Source of the DNA: JBELHR01 sp042091275
GTDB lineage: Bacteria > Bacteroidota > Bacteroidia > Flavobacteriales > Flavobacteriaceae
Assembly: GCA_042091275.1 (NCBI GenBank)
Contig: JBELHR010000008.1
Coordinates: 1-64,000, forward strand
DNA length: 64,000 bases
Direction: 5' to 3'
Part shown: positions 1 to 9,209 of the stretch, one piece after another
Position numbering within the stretch: the stretch's first letter is position 1
How the letters are laid out: the number at the start of each line of letters is the position of its first letter
Notes under the pieces: generated by a model
Database searches by the model: none
The model's input: only the letters and a program-made list of their open reading frames with translations
What the model was told of the DNA's origin: nothing
Position numbers and translations under genes: made by a program

Positions 1-1385
1 TGGATGGTGCCATAGAGCAAATTCTGGGAGATCTCGATCCACATTCGGTATATATATCTAAAGAACAAATAGACCAAGTTCGCGAAAGCATGCAAGGGAA
101 TTTCGTTGGGATTGGGGTTCAATTTACCGTAAGAGAGGATACCATTGTAGTTTCCAGGCCAATTGAAGGTGGACCGAGTTACCAAGCGGGGATTCGTTCT
201 GGGGATCGAATTTTAATGGCGGATTTAGACACCCTTTACGGACGAGGATTGAGCAATGCCGAGATTGTCAAAAAGCTCAAAGGCGAAGACAATTCCAGAG
301 TTGCATTGACCGTTTACAGAAAAGCGACAAACGAGCAGTTGGAATTTAACCTGCGCAGAGGCTCTATACCGATCAAATCCGTACCCGTGTATTATATGAT
401 TACACCGGACGTAGGTTATCTTAAACTGGATCGTTTCTCTCGTACCTCCTATAGAGAGTTCAAAAGTGGCCTCGATTTTCTTCAGGGAAGAGGAATGCAG
501 ACCTTGGTATTGGATTTGAGAGGAAACCCGGGGGGTTATATAGATATAGCCACTAGAATCACCGACGAGTTTTTACCGGACAAAAAATTAATTGTCTATA
601 CCAAGGACAACCAAGGGAAAATACAAAATGAATACGCCAGTTCTTATGGTGCATACGAGCAGCAACCCGTATACGTCTTAATCGATGAAGATTCTGCCTC
701 TGCCTCTGAAATTGTCTCTGGAGCCTTACAAGACAACGATCGTGGGGTTATTATGGGGCGCAGAAGTTTTGGAAAGGGTCTGGTACAGCAGGAATTGGAG
801 TTAGGGGATGGTTCCGCAGTTCGCCTTACCATTGCTCGTTATTATACTCCGACAGGACGCTCGATTCAAAAACCGTTTAGCGATTACCAAGACGACTATC
901 AAAGTCGATACACAAGAGGGGAATTATTTTCCAAAGACAGTATACAAGTTATAGATTCTCTAAAGTTCACCACTCCCAAAGGCCGTGTTGTTTATGGTGG
1001 GGGAGGTATTATTCCCGATGTTTTTGTCGCTGTAGATACGGCTAGAAACAAACAATTAAACTCTATATTTAGACCAAGAGTCCACGACGATGTGTTTAAA
1101 TATGTAGACGAAAGGCGATTTGAATTGGAACAAATGGACTTAGATACCTTTGTCTTGACCTATTCGGTCCCTCAAGATTTGATAGATGCTTATGTCAGCG
1201 GATCCAAGCTGGAGAATATGTCTGTCGAGCAAAAGGAACTTTTAGCGAACTACTTAAAAGCTCTTGTTGCCCAACAGCTCTTTGATGACTTGGGCTATTA
1301 TCGTATAGACCTTGCAAATGACCCTATGATAAAAAAAGTTTTAGAGCTCGAATCCCAACAAGGGAAAGATACACTACCTTTGTAG
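1..1385 (+). CDS. S41 family C-terminal processing peptidase (5'-truncated)
   Basis: Carboxy-terminal processing protease of the periplasm, which cleaves proteins near their C-termini. The frame is open from base 3 and the first codons read DGAIEQILGDLDPHS, a conserved S41 stretch normally 60-100 residues into the protein, so the start and signal peptide lie outside the window. An apparent ATG at 90 is internal. A PDZ domain follows (about bases 105-350, with GIGVQF and AGIRSGDRI). The peptidase domain contains the catalytic serine motif DSASASEI and, about 25 residues on, the lysine motif RSFGKG; LRGNPGG is also typical. A C-terminal helical extension ends at TAG. lpxH follows after 15 bases, so the two may be co-transcribed. 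The family is certain; the exact substrate cannot be told. Confidence 0.95.
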   Translation, partial: DGAIEQILGDLDPHSVYISKEQIDQVRESMQGNFVGIGVQFTVREDTIVVSRPIEGGPSYQAGIRSGDRILMADLDTLYGRGLSNAEIVKKLKGEDNSRVALTVYRKATNEQLEFNLRRGSIPIKSVPVYYMITPDVGYLKLDRFSRTSYREFKSGLDFLQGRGMQTLVLDLRGNPGGYIDIATRITDEFLPDKKLIVYTKDNQGKIQNEYASSYGAYEQQPVYVLIDEDSASASEIVSGALQDNDRGVIMGRRSFGKGLVQQELELGDGSAVRLTIARYYTPTGRSIQKPFSDYQDDYQSRYTRGELFSKDSIQVIDSLKFTTPKGRVVYGGGGIIPDVFVAVDTARNKQLNSIFRPRVHDDVFKYVDERRFELEQMDLDTFVLTYSVPQDLIDAYVSGSKLENMSVEQKELLANYLKALVAQQLFDDLGYYRIDLANDPMIKKVLELESQQGKDTLPL

Positions 1386-1400
1386 GCGACAAAACCATCT

Positions 1401-2168
1401 ATGAAAATATATTTTGCTTCAGACCAGCACTTTGGTGCTCCGACTAGGGAAAAGAGTTTAATTCGCGAAAAGCGATTTGTAAACTGGCTCGATGAAATTC
1501 AATCCGACGCGACCGCCTTATTTTTATTAGGAGATTTATTTGACTTTTGGTTTGAGTATAAAAAAGTAGTGCCAAAAGGTTTTAGTAGAACCCTCGGGAA
1601 GCTTTCGGAATTTACAGACAAAGGTATTCCCGTCTATTTTTTTGTAGGAAATCACGATTTGTGGATGGCGAACTACCTCAAAGAGGAATGCGGGGTGGAA
1701 ATCTTTCGCAGCCCGCAAGAATTCACCTTTAATAACAAGCGTTTTTTTATCGGACACGGAGATGGTTTGGGCCCCGGAGACTACGGTTACAAACGTATGA
1801 AGCGTGTTTTTACCAACGGTCTAGCCCAATGGGCTTTTCGCTGGTTTCATCCAGATTTAGGAGTGAGGCTCGCACAGCATCTCTCGGTCAAAAACCGCCT
1901 GATTTCTGGCGAAGAGGACGCTATTTTCAAAGGAGAAGACTCCGAATGGCTCATTTTATACGCAAAGGAAAAGTTGAAGGAAGAGCACTATGACTACTTT
2001 CTTTTTGGACACCGTCACTTGCCAATGACCTTAGACCTTGGCCAAAACTCTACCTATATAAATACAGGAGATTGGATTAAATACTTCAGTTATGCGGTAT
2101 TTGATGGGGAGGAACTAAGTCTTCAATACGAAAAACCAAAGCACTCAGGGAAGTCCAATTCCAACTGA
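1401..2168 (+). CDS. lpxH: UDP-2,3-diacylglucosamine diphosphatase (LpxH-like)
   Basis: Metallophosphoesterase expected to hydrolyse UDP-2,3-diacylglucosamine to lipid X and UMP in lipid A synthesis at the cytoplasmic side of the inner membrane. All calcineurin-like metal motifs are visible in order: SDQHFGAP near the N-terminus (D and H), GDLFDFW, GNHD, GHGDG and GHRH near the C-terminus. The 255-residue length fits the family. The ATG at 1401 is followed at once by the first motif region, so the start is secure. The gene lies close behind the S41 protease gene. Its last 46 bases overlap the end of a small lipoprotein gene on the other strand. Bacteroidota carry several LpxH-like phosphoesterases, so the substrate is inferred from the family. 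Confidence 0.88.
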   Translation: MKIYFASDQHFGAPTREKSLIREKRFVNWLDEIQSDATALFLLGDLFDFWFEYKKVVPKGFSRTLGKLSEFTDKGIPVYFFVGNHDLWMANYLKEECGVEIFRSPQEFTFNNKRFFIGHGDGLGPGDYGYKRMKRVFTNGLAQWAFRWFHPDLGVRLAQHLSVKNRLISGEEDAIFKGEDSEWLILYAKEKLKEEHYDYFLFGHRHLPMTLDLGQNSTYINTGDWIKYFSYAVFDGEELSLQYEKPKHSGKSNSN

Positions 2169-2386
2169 TAAATCTGTCCTTCCACAAAACCATAGCTGTA
2201 GTCATAAGTTTGGTCATCTATATAGCCATCTAAATAGTCGGCATTGATAATATCTAATTCGGAATAAAGTAATTCTCGCTCTCTAAAGATGTTGTCGCAG
2301 TATCCAAAATCCTCTACTACTTCAACAGTACAGGACGAAAGAAGACTCACGGCGATAAAAACTAAAATTAGGTAGGCTTTGTTCAT
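2123..2386 (-). CDS. Small hypothetical lipoprotein
   Basis: An 87-residue protein with a lipoprotein signal peptide: MNKAY, a hydrophobic stretch, then the lipobox LLSSC with the cysteine at about residue 19. The mature part is about 68 residues, very acidic and tyrosine-rich (ELDIINADYLDGYIDDQTYD), and contains two further cysteines that could form a disulfide. I recognise no domain. It is expected to be lipid-anchored in the inner or outer membrane. Its 3' end overlaps the end of lpxH by 46 bases tail to tail. A TAnnTTTG-like element (revcomp of 2422-2429) lies about 40 bases upstream and overlaps the terminator of the preceding TonB receptor gene. The clean lipobox makes a real gene likely despite the small size. 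Confidence 0.72.
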   Translation of the reverse strand: MNKAYLILVFIAVSLLSSCTVEVVEDFGYCDNIFRERELLYSELDIINADYLDGYIDDQTYDYSYGFVEGQIYQLELDFPECFGFSY

Positions 2387-2428
2387 AAGTTATTTTTCTA
2401 CTACTTAAACAAAAGTGATGCCAAAAAT

Positions 2429-2456
2429 AAACCCCACCCTAAAAAGGATGAGGTTT
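2429..2456 (-). terminator. Candidate terminator after the TonB receptor gene
   Basis: An imperfect hairpin with an 11-base stem (AAACCCCACCC against GGATGAGGTTT, two mismatches) and a loop of T plus five A. On the minus strand it is followed by a T-rich run (complement of 2423-2431). It sits 27 bases beyond the stop of the TonB receptor gene, in the correct orientation to end it. Confidence 0.55.
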
Positions 2457-2482
2457 ACATAATAAAATTTAGAATTTATCTC

Positions 2483-5134
2483 TTAGAAACTATAGCTAAA
2501 TGCCAAGTTAAAGTTAGCTCCTAATTGTCCCATTTGCTGAACCTCAGAGGAGTATACAAAACGGTTTCCTGCTTGAGCAGTATTTGTAGATGCTAAAGTT
2601 ACGTCTTGATAAACATCAAAAATATTTCCAGCCATTAAACTCAAGGTCATCTGATCTGTAAATTTATAAGTCAAGTTAAGATCCGTAGTTACCTTTGGAG
2701 CAAGTGCTTGGTTTGTTCCACCAGCACCAGCAGTTACAATTACCTCTCCCCAACGTGTGTTAACCATTCCAAAATTCCATTTTCTCAAATCGTAATTCAA
2801 GTTTAAGATGTATTTAGATTTAGGTCTAGAATTGGTGATTAATCCTTGTTCTTGGGAGTTAAAGATATCGTAACCTTCCGCTGCCATAAGTTCTGGAGTG
2901 TCAATCGCATCGATTGTAGTCTCGTTGATATTGGCTGCTAAACTAGCATTGAAAAGACCTTTTCCTAACTCTGCATTTTTGAAGTTCAATACAAAATCCG
3001 CTCCTTTTGTAACGGTATTTCCTGCATTGATAAAAAACTGAACCGCAGTTACCCCATTTTGATCCAAAATTTGTTCCACTGGACTTGTAGGGTTTCCTGG
3101 AGATCCATTTACGTATCCAATTTGAGAAGAGAACAATACTCTGTCGTCCACTTGTATCTGATAGAAATCGGCAGATACACTGAATTTTTGTCCAAATTTA
3201 TACGTCACACCCGCAGAAATATTCTGAGATAATTCATGTGTTAAATTCGGTACCCCCAAAGCTTGAACTGCAGGGTTGTTGTTTGCCAATGTCCCTTGTA
3301 ATAAAGGTTCTGATGAACCAGCTACAATGATATATTGAGAATTTCTCAAGAAACGTTGGTGTAGTGTTGGTGCTCTAAATCCAGTAGAGAAGGAAGCTCT
3401 TATCGCTCCTCTTTGATCTCCTAAGATATAACGTCCCATAACCTTGTAAGAGAAATTATCTCCTGCATCTGTATAGTCCTCGTAACGACCAGCTACCCCT
3501 AAGAGTAATTTTTCGGTAAGGTCAAAATCCAACCCAACGTATGCGGCGATATTGCTTCGAGACTCGTCTACAACTTCTTCCGGCTTGATCCCTGCAAAGG
3601 AATCTGAACCAGCTCCATAATAAGATAAAGGATCTCCTTCGAATGCCTTAAAGTTCTCTAGTTTATATTCCAAACCTCCTGAAAATGAAACCACTTCACT
3701 AAATTCTTTAGACAAATCAAAGTTTGCTACAACATTAGAAAGTGCATATCCACCTGGAGCAAAACTTCTTGGAGAAGTTCCGTTATCTGCTAAATAATCT
3801 CGGTTTACGGAGTTGTTCACAAAATAGTTTACATCGTTACGACCATAAGTTACACTCAAGTCCGAGTTCCATTCGTTACCCATTACCCATTTAGTTCCAA
3901 TCGTATTGAAATAATCGTTAATCTTAGTTTCGAAAGTAGGTTGGTATCCATAAAAATCTTCTGGCCTTGCGATGAAATTCGCATCTGCCACATCTCTTCT
4001 CCAATACGGAGCTCTGTAATAGGCATAAGATTGTCCAGTACGCGCAGCAAAACCATTATAAGAATAGAATTCTGCATTCTCTCCCAATGGGTGAGTAAAA
4101 GTCACAAAAAGATCTCCTTTTTCCATGTTTGGCAACCCGACATGCATTCCCAAGTCTGGATTGTTTTCTGCCCAAGTAACTTCATTTGGACGTGCATCCC
4201 CTGGTAGATCAGCTACTCCAGGAGTACCCGCTCTGTTCGTTTCTCTTTGGTTGTAATATGCTAAAGTCAAATTTAAGTGACCACCATTTCCAACATTCAA
4301 CGTAGTGTTGTAATCCGCAGCGAAGTTAAATCCATCACCTTCTGAAGTAATTCCCGTTCTCGCAGTAAACGCTGAAAACTCGTAGTCTTTCTTCAAAACC
4401 ATATTGATTACCCCTGCAATCGCATCGGAACCATATTGAGCCGAAGCTCCATCTCTTAATATTTCTACACGTTCTATAGCTGCAGTTGGAATAGCTTTTA
4501 AATCTACTCCTACCTCACCTTTTCCCGGTGTACGGTTCAAGTAAACCTGAGCAGACTGATTTTTTCTTTTTCCGTTGATCAGTACCAAAGTCCTAGAAGG
4601 TCCCATCCCACGTAAATCCGCTGGATCGTAGTGAGCAGTCGCATCGGAAATCGCTTGGTTCTGAGAGTTAAAAGACGGAACCGTAAAGGTTAGCATACGA
4701 TTGATGTCTTGTTTCCCAGTAGAAGCAAGTTCCTTGGCAGAAAAGTTATCTACAGGTACCGCTGAGGTCAAAATAGTCCTCGGTTTAGATCGGTTACCAG
4801 TCAATACGATTTCATCCAAGCCTACATTTTCCTCTTGGAGAGTAACTTTTATATCCTCAAAGTCTGTAATGGTCAGTTCCACAGGACTGTAACCCATAGT
4901 AGAGATCATCAGTTTGCTGTTGACTCCACCTTCGATTACCAAAGAAAAGCTTCCGTCGTCCCCAGAAGTAGTTCCGTTGGATGCTCCCTTTTCGTAAATA
5001 TTGGCATAGGGAATTGGTTGGTTGTTTTGATCGACGACTGTACCGTTGATCGATTGTGCTAATGCGCTAAGAGGCAGTAACATGAGTACAAAAAGCCATG
5101 CTTTTTGACTAAATTTTCTTCTTTTCATAAACAT
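2483..5134 (-). CDS. TonB-dependent outer membrane receptor with CarboxypepD_reg-like N-domain
   Basis: Outer-membrane active transporter driven by the TonB-ExbBD system. The 883-residue protein has a signal peptide (residues 1-27, ending LSALAQ). A carboxypeptidase-regulatory-like beta-sandwich domain follows (about 28-110, GTVVDQNNQPIPYANIY). The plug domain (about 115-250) contains the RVEILRDGASAQYGSDAIAGVINMV stretch, and a 22-strand-type barrel ends in aromatic FSYSF, the usual outer-membrane C-terminal signature. There is no SusD partner beside it, so it is not a SusCD-type glycan importer. The nearest genes (a lipoprotein and the Bat operon) do not reveal the ligand. A single-gene unit is likely, with its own terminator. 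The substrate is unknown; iron chelates, vitamins and peptides are all possible. Confidence 0.93.
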   Translation of the reverse strand: MFMKRRKFSQKAWLFVLMLLPLSALAQSINGTVVDQNNQPIPYANIYEKGASNGTTSGDDGSFSLVIEGGVNSKLMISTMGYSPVELTITDFEDIKVTLQEENVGLDEIVLTGNRSKPRTILTSAVPVDNFSAKELASTGKQDINRMLTFTVPSFNSQNQAISDATAHYDPADLRGMGPSRTLVLINGKRKNQSAQVYLNRTPGKGEVGVDLKAIPTAAIERVEILRDGASAQYGSDAIAGVINMVLKKDYEFSAFTARTGITSEGDGFNFAADYNTTLNVGNGGHLNLTLAYYNQRETNRAGTPGVADLPGDARPNEVTWAENNPDLGMHVGLPNMEKGDLFVTFTHPLGENAEFYSYNGFAARTGQSYAYYRAPYWRRDVADANFIARPEDFYGYQPTFETKINDYFNTIGTKWVMGNEWNSDLSVTYGRNDVNYFVNNSVNRDYLADNGTSPRSFAPGGYALSNVVANFDLSKEFSEVVSFSGGLEYKLENFKAFEGDPLSYYGAGSDSFAGIKPEEVVDESRSNIAAYVGLDFDLTEKLLLGVAGRYEDYTDAGDNFSYKVMGRYILGDQRGAIRASFSTGFRAPTLHQRFLRNSQYIIVAGSSEPLLQGTLANNNPAVQALGVPNLTHELSQNISAGVTYKFGQKFSVSADFYQIQVDDRVLFSSQIGYVNGSPGNPTSPVEQILDQNGVTAVQFFINAGNTVTKGADFVLNFKNAELGKGLFNASLAANINETTIDAIDTPELMAAEGYDIFNSQEQGLITNSRPKSKYILNLNYDLRKWNFGMVNTRWGEVIVTAGAGGTNQALAPKVTTDLNLTYKFTDQMTLSLMAGNIFDVYQDVTLASTNTAQAGNRFVYSSEVQQMGQLGANFNLAFSYSF

Positions 5135-5398
5135 TTAAAATTTTGTTAAAACGCGACAATATCACAAAATATGAGCATATAAAAAATAAAAATCACAATT
5201 TTTAAGTTAATTTGCTGTCAAACCCCTATTTATAGGGAGTTTTCTAAAAACGCAAGACAGTAAATTTCTTTGCCTCAAAGCCTTAGCCCGAGAAAAACTA
5301 AAAAAAATGCTTTAACTATCTTTTAACAAGGGAATTTACATATAATTGTATTTTTGTTTTCACCACTATTTTAAACACAATTTTCAACAGCAATAATC
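5135..5398. promoter_or_regulatory. Divergent promoter region between the TonB receptor gene and moxR
   Basis: A 264-base AT-rich intergenic region between two divergent genes. On the plus strand TATTTTTG at 5349-5356 matches the TAnnTTTG -7 consensus of Bacteroidota and lies 43 bases before moxR. No clear TTG -33 element was found at the usual distance. A perfect dyad CCCTAT-TT-ATAGGG at 5224-5237 could be an operator. No exact -7 match was found for the TonB receptor gene on the minus strand. Confidence 0.4.
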
Positions 5399-6388
5399 AT
5401 GAATGTAGACGTACGTGCAATCAATGAAAAAATTGAGAAAGAATCAGCCTTTATCGATTTATTAAACCTAGAGATGAACAAGGTTATTGTCGGTCAAAAA
5501 CACATGTTAGATAGACTGCTAATCGGTTTGTTGGGCAACGGTCATATTCTTTTAGAAGGGGTTCCAGGTTTGGCAAAAACTTTGGCGATTAACACGCTTT
5601 CGGATACCATGAACGGTCATTTTTCTCGTATTCAATTTACACCCGACCTTCTGCCCGCAGATGTTATCGGTACCATGATTTACAATATGAAAGAAAATGA
5701 GTTCCAAATTAAAAAAGGACCTATTTTCGCCAATTTTGTGCTTGCAGATGAGATCAACAGGGCGCCAGCCAAAGTGCAATCTGCGCTTCTCGAGGCCATG
5801 CAAGAGCGACAAATAACCATAGGAGATTCCCAGTTTAAGCTAGACGAGCCCTTTTTAGTAATGGCGACTCAAAACCCGGTAGAGCAAGAAGGAACCTATA
5901 CCTTGCCCGAAGCTCAGGTGGATCGATTTATGTTAAAAGTAGTAATAGATTATCCCAAAATAGAGGAAGAGCAACGCATCATGCGTCAAAACTTAGCAGG
6001 GACTTTTGCAAAAGTAAATGAGGTCATTTCTACAGAGCAAATTATTCGCGCAAGAGAAGTAGTCTCAGAAGTCTATATGGATGAAAAAATCGAAAAATAT
6101 ATTTTAGATTTAATATTTGCTACGCGTTATCCAGAGAATTACAATTTGGCTGACCTAAAACCTCTCATCAGTTTTGGAGCATCTCCAAGAGGGTCGATCT
6201 CCTTGGCAAAAGCAGCCAAGTGCTATGCATTTATCAAGCGAAGAGGTTATGTAATTCCCGAAGATGTTCGAGCCGTAGTTTACGATGTGTTACGCCATAG
6301 AATTGGAGTCACTTACGAAGCGGAAGCGGAGAATATAGACTCGATCGAAATAATCAATAAAATTGTAAACGAGATTGAGGTACCTTAA
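5399..6388 (+). CDS. MoxR family AAA+ ATPase
   Basis: Cytoplasmic AAA+ ATPase of the MoxR/RavA group, thought to act as a chaperone with von Willebrand A (VWA) domain partners. Walker A is GVPGLAKT at residues 54-61 and Walker B is LADEIN at about 115-120. Sensor 1 is in MATQNP, followed by the arginine-rich EAQVDRFM stretch; a C-terminal lid domain makes up the last 110 residues. The 329-residue length is normal for the family. It is the first gene of a run of eight genes on the same strand (moxR, DUF58, membrane protein, batA-E), which is the standard Bacteroidota Bat arrangement. It probably activates or assembles the VWA proteins encoded downstream; that role is inferred from family and context. 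Confidence 0.95.
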   Translation: MNVDVRAINEKIEKESAFIDLLNLEMNKVIVGQKHMLDRLLIGLLGNGHILLEGVPGLAKTLAINTLSDTMNGHFSRIQFTPDLLPADVIGTMIYNMKENEFQIKKGPIFANFVLADEINRAPAKVQSALLEAMQERQITIGDSQFKLDEPFLVMATQNPVEQEGTYTLPEAQVDRFMLKVVIDYPKIEEEQRIMRQNLAGTFAKVNEVISTEQIIRAREVVSEVYMDEKIEKYILDLIFATRYPENYNLADLKPLISFGASPRGSISLAKAAKCYAFIKRRGYVIPEDVRAVVYDVLRHRIGVTYEAEAENIDSIEIINKIVNEIEVP

Positions 6389-6399
6389 GCTTTAGCCCG

Positions 6400-7269
6400 A
6401 TGGATACTAAGGAGATTTTAAAAAAGGTACGCAAAATTGAAATAAAGACGCGACGCCTTTCCGATCATATTTTCTCGGGAGAATACCACGCCTCCTTCAA
6501 AGGGAGAGGTATGACTTTTTCTGAGGTGAGGACCTATCAATACGGAGACGATATTCGCAATATAGATTGGAATGTTACCGCGAGGTATAACGAGCCTCAT
6601 ATTAAAATATTTGAAGAGGAGCGAGAGCTTACCATGATGTTGATGGTCGATATTTCTGCTTCGGAACAATTTGGAACTAGTCTCCAGTTCAAAAGAGATA
6701 CCCTTACCGAAATTGCAGCTACTCTAGCTTTTTCGGCTACCCAAAACAACGACAAGGTTGGTCTCTTACTCTTTACAGATCAAATTGAACTCTTTATCCC
6801 ACCAAAAAAAGGGCGAAGCCACGTCTTGCGAATCATTAGAGAGCTTATCGAATTTAAGCCTCAGGGCAAAAAAACGGATATAGATGCTGCCTTGCGTTAT
6901 ATCTCCAATATGTTAAAAAAGAGAGCTATTTTATTTGTCCTATCTGATTTTATAGATAACAAATACGCAGATACTCTAAAAATCATTGCCAAAAAACACG
7001 ATATCACGGGGATTAGAGTATATGATTCCTTTGATGAAGATTTGCCAAATTTGGGTTTGATTCCAGTTTACGATGCGGAGCAAGGAACCACACAATGGGT
7101 AAATACAGGTTCCAAAAAGACAAGAAACGCCTATAAAGCGGCTTCTTTGGAACAACAAAATTACTTTAAACAGTCTTTTTCTAAAAGTGGATCAGGAAGC
7201 TTTTCCACCCGAGTTGAGGAAAGTTATGTCAAAAAGTTACTCGTTTACTTTAAAGGAAAAGCGAGCTAG
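6400..7269 (+). CDS. DUF58 domain-containing protein
   Basis: A 289-residue soluble protein of the DUF58 family, related in fold to VWA domains. The family core is visible: HIFSGEYHASFKGRGMTFSEVRTYQYGDDIRNIDWNVTAR near residues 22-65, then an incomplete metal site DISASEQF near 84-90 in place of a full DxSxS. It begins 11 bases after moxR and ends one base before the next gene's ATG, so it belongs to the Bat operon. In this family it is a likely partner of the MoxR ATPase. The precise function is unknown; the annotation rests on sequence motif and gene order. Confidence 0.92.
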   Translation: MDTKEILKKVRKIEIKTRRLSDHIFSGEYHASFKGRGMTFSEVRTYQYGDDIRNIDWNVTARYNEPHIKIFEEERELTMMLMVDISASEQFGTSLQFKRDTLTEIAATLAFSATQNNDKVGLLLFTDQIELFIPPKKGRSHVLRIIRELIEFKPQGKKTDIDAALRYISNMLKKRAILFVLSDFIDNKYADTLKIIAKKHDITGIRVYDSFDEDLPNLGLIPVYDAEQGTTQWVNTGSKKTRNAYKAASLEQQNYFKQSFSKSGSGSFSTRVEESYVKKLLVYFKGKAS

Positions 7270-7270
7270 T

Positions 7271-8215
7271 ATGAGAATAAAAATATATAAAATAATAGGT
7301 CTTCTATTGGTGTTTTGCTCTTTTGCTCAAGCCCAGCAATTGAATCCAAATGTCCGTGTGGATACTAGTAAAATAAGAATTGGAGAACAGTTTCGATATG
7401 AAATCAGTCTTCCAAAAACGGTCAATAATGTAATTTTTCCAGAACAGCTCGAGTTGTTTAATCTCGAGACTGTCGGACAATCTGCCATAGACACCTTTCA
7501 GGGTAGGGTAATCAAAACCTATTTACTCACGGGATTTGATTCTGGAGCCTTTTACATACCGAGTCAACAGCTCTTGGTCAATAACAGAAGATTTGATACC
7601 GATTCGATAAAAATTGAAGTGGCGACCGTTCCAGTCGATACGATTGCCAATCCTATGTTTCCAGTCAAATTAAACGCGGAGGAACCTTATGTTTTCGACG
7701 ATTTCAAACCGGCACTTCGCGCTGTGATTCTAGGTCTTCTCCTTCTAATTGCAATCTATTTTATCTATAATTACTTCAAGACCAAAGGTTCCAAACAGGC
7801 AAAATCCAAGCCTGCCATACCGCCTTATGATTTGGCCAAGAGTCGTTTGGATGCACTAGATCAGGAAGCCTTTGTCAAATCCGGCAGAATAAAGGAATAT
7901 TACAGTGAGCTAACCGATATCTTGAGGACTTATCTCGAAGATGAATACCTTATTCCAGCCAAAGAGTCCACTACCGATGAGCTAGTTGAATATATCAAAG
8001 ATCTAAAACGTCTAAACCGAACAGGAGTAGAGGACAGTGTTGTAGTCAAAATTAAATCTCTTTTACAGGATGCGGATTTAGTCAAATTTGCCAAATCTAA
8101 TCCATCGGAGATACAATTGGATCAAGACAAAAACAAAACCGATTATTTAATCGATCAATTCAAAGAGGGCTTACCTCAGGTCGCAGAAGTAGAAAAGGAG
8201 GGACAAGATGTTTAA
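7271..8215 (+). CDS. Bat-operon single-span membrane protein
   Basis: A 314-residue protein with a signal peptide (residues 1-22, ending CSFAQAQ). A periplasmic domain of about 125 residues follows, then a transmembrane helix at about 150-168 (AVILGLLLLIAIYFIYNYF) and a cytoplasmic tail of about 140 residues rich in charged helices. The frame extends upstream into the DUF58 gene, but the ATG at 7271 directly precedes the signal peptide and lies two bases after the DUF58 stop, so that start was chosen. It overlaps batA by 8 bases. A gene of this kind normally sits between the DUF58 gene and batA in Bacteroidota. The N-domain resembles a BatD-type beta-sandwich, but that is an impression only. 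Confidence 0.85.
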   Translation: MRIKIYKIIGLLLVFCSFAQAQQLNPNVRVDTSKIRIGEQFRYEISLPKTVNNVIFPEQLELFNLETVGQSAIDTFQGRVIKTYLLTGFDSGAFYIPSQQLLVNNRRFDTDSIKIEVATVPVDTIANPMFPVKLNAEEPYVFDDFKPALRAVILGLLLLIAIYFIYNYFKTKGSKQAKSKPAIPPYDLAKSRLDALDQEAFVKSGRIKEYYSELTDILRTYLEDEYLIPAKESTTDELVEYIKDLKRLNRTGVEDSVVVKIKSLLQDADLVKFAKSNPSEIQLDQDKNKTDYLIDQFKEGLPQVAEVEKEGQDV

Positions 8216-9206
8216 TTTTGAATTCGCCAGCCCATTTTGGCTTTGGATATTACTTGTAGTTCCCTTACTTGGGCTGTGGTATTTTTATACCGATAGACGA
8301 CAAGTAGCGCAACTAAATATACCGAGCGCCACTTTTTTTAAGGCAAAGACCTCTTGGGTAGTCCGCACAAGACCACTCTTGATTCTCTTGCGTCTGATTG
8401 CTTTGACCCTAATAATCCTTGCACTTGCTCGTCCTCAAATCGTAGAGATTTCAACAAAGACTAAAAGTAACAAAGGGATAGACATCGTTATGGCAGTGGA
8501 TGTTTCGGCCTCCATGCTCGCCAGAGATCTACAGCCCAATCGTTTAGAGGCGCTCAAAAAAGTTGCTACTAATTTTATCAACGATAGGCCTTCGGATCGC
8601 ATCGGTTTGGTAGTCTACGCCGGCGAGAGCTTTACAAAAACTCCAATAACTTCGGACAAGAGAATTATCAACCGCAGTCTTCAAGAAATAAAATGGGGAG
8701 ATTTGGAAGGTGGAACCGCTATTGGAATGGGACTGGGCTCCTCCGTAAACCGATTGATTGACTCCAAAGCCATTTCCAAGGTTATTATCCTACTTACAGA
8801 CGGAGAGAATAACGCGGGAAATATTGATCCAAAAATGGCGACAGAATTGGCTAAAGGTTTTGGTATCAAAGTGTATACAATAGGTCTGGGAACCAAAGGA
8901 ACCGCATTGTCTCCATCAAAAATTGGAATCGACGGCAAGCTTATTTTTTCCGAACAAAAGGTAAATATTGACGAAGAGCTCCTCAACTACATCGCCGAAC
9001 AGACCGGTGGACGCTATTTCCGGGCTACGGACAATTTGCAGCTTCGCGAAATTTACAAGGAAATCAACAAATTAGAAAAAACAGAAATAGAAGAATTTAA
9101 ATATTACAATTTCCAAGAGCTGTATCGCCCACTGATTTTATGGGCTCTGGGATTATTGGTTTTAGATTTTATTTTGAGAAACACCATTTACAGAAGTTTT
9201 ATTTAG
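8208..9206 (+). CDS. batA: BatA, VWA domain membrane protein
   Basis: Inner-membrane protein of the Bacteroides aerotolerance family. Two N-terminal transmembrane helices (about residues 10-27 and 56-75) precede a VWA domain of about 90-290. It contains the metal-ion-dependent adhesion motif DVSAS at 98-102 and the later TDG triad (LLTDGENNAGN). A C-terminal helix (about 308-325, PLILWALGLLVLDFIL) completes the usual three-span topology. The 332-residue length is typical. It overlaps the upstream gene by 8 bases, with batB three bases downstream. Bat proteins are linked to oxidative stress tolerance in Bacteroides fragilis and Leptospira, but the molecular role is not established. Confidence 0.94.
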   Translation: MFNFEFASPFWLWILLVVPLLGLWYFYTDRRQVAQLNIPSATFFKAKTSWVVRTRPLLILLRLIALTLIILALARPQIVEISTKTKSNKGIDIVMAVDVSASMLARDLQPNRLEALKKVATNFINDRPSDRIGLVVYAGESFTKTPITSDKRIINRSLQEIKWGDLEGGTAIGMGLGSSVNRLIDSKAISKVIILLTDGENNAGNIDPKMATELAKGFGIKVYTIGLGTKGTALSPSKIGIDGKLIFSEQKVNIDEELLNYIAEQTGGRYFRATDNLQLREIYKEINKLEKTEIEEFKYYNFQELYRPLILWALGLLVLDFILRNTIYRSFI

Positions 9207-9209
9207 ATT

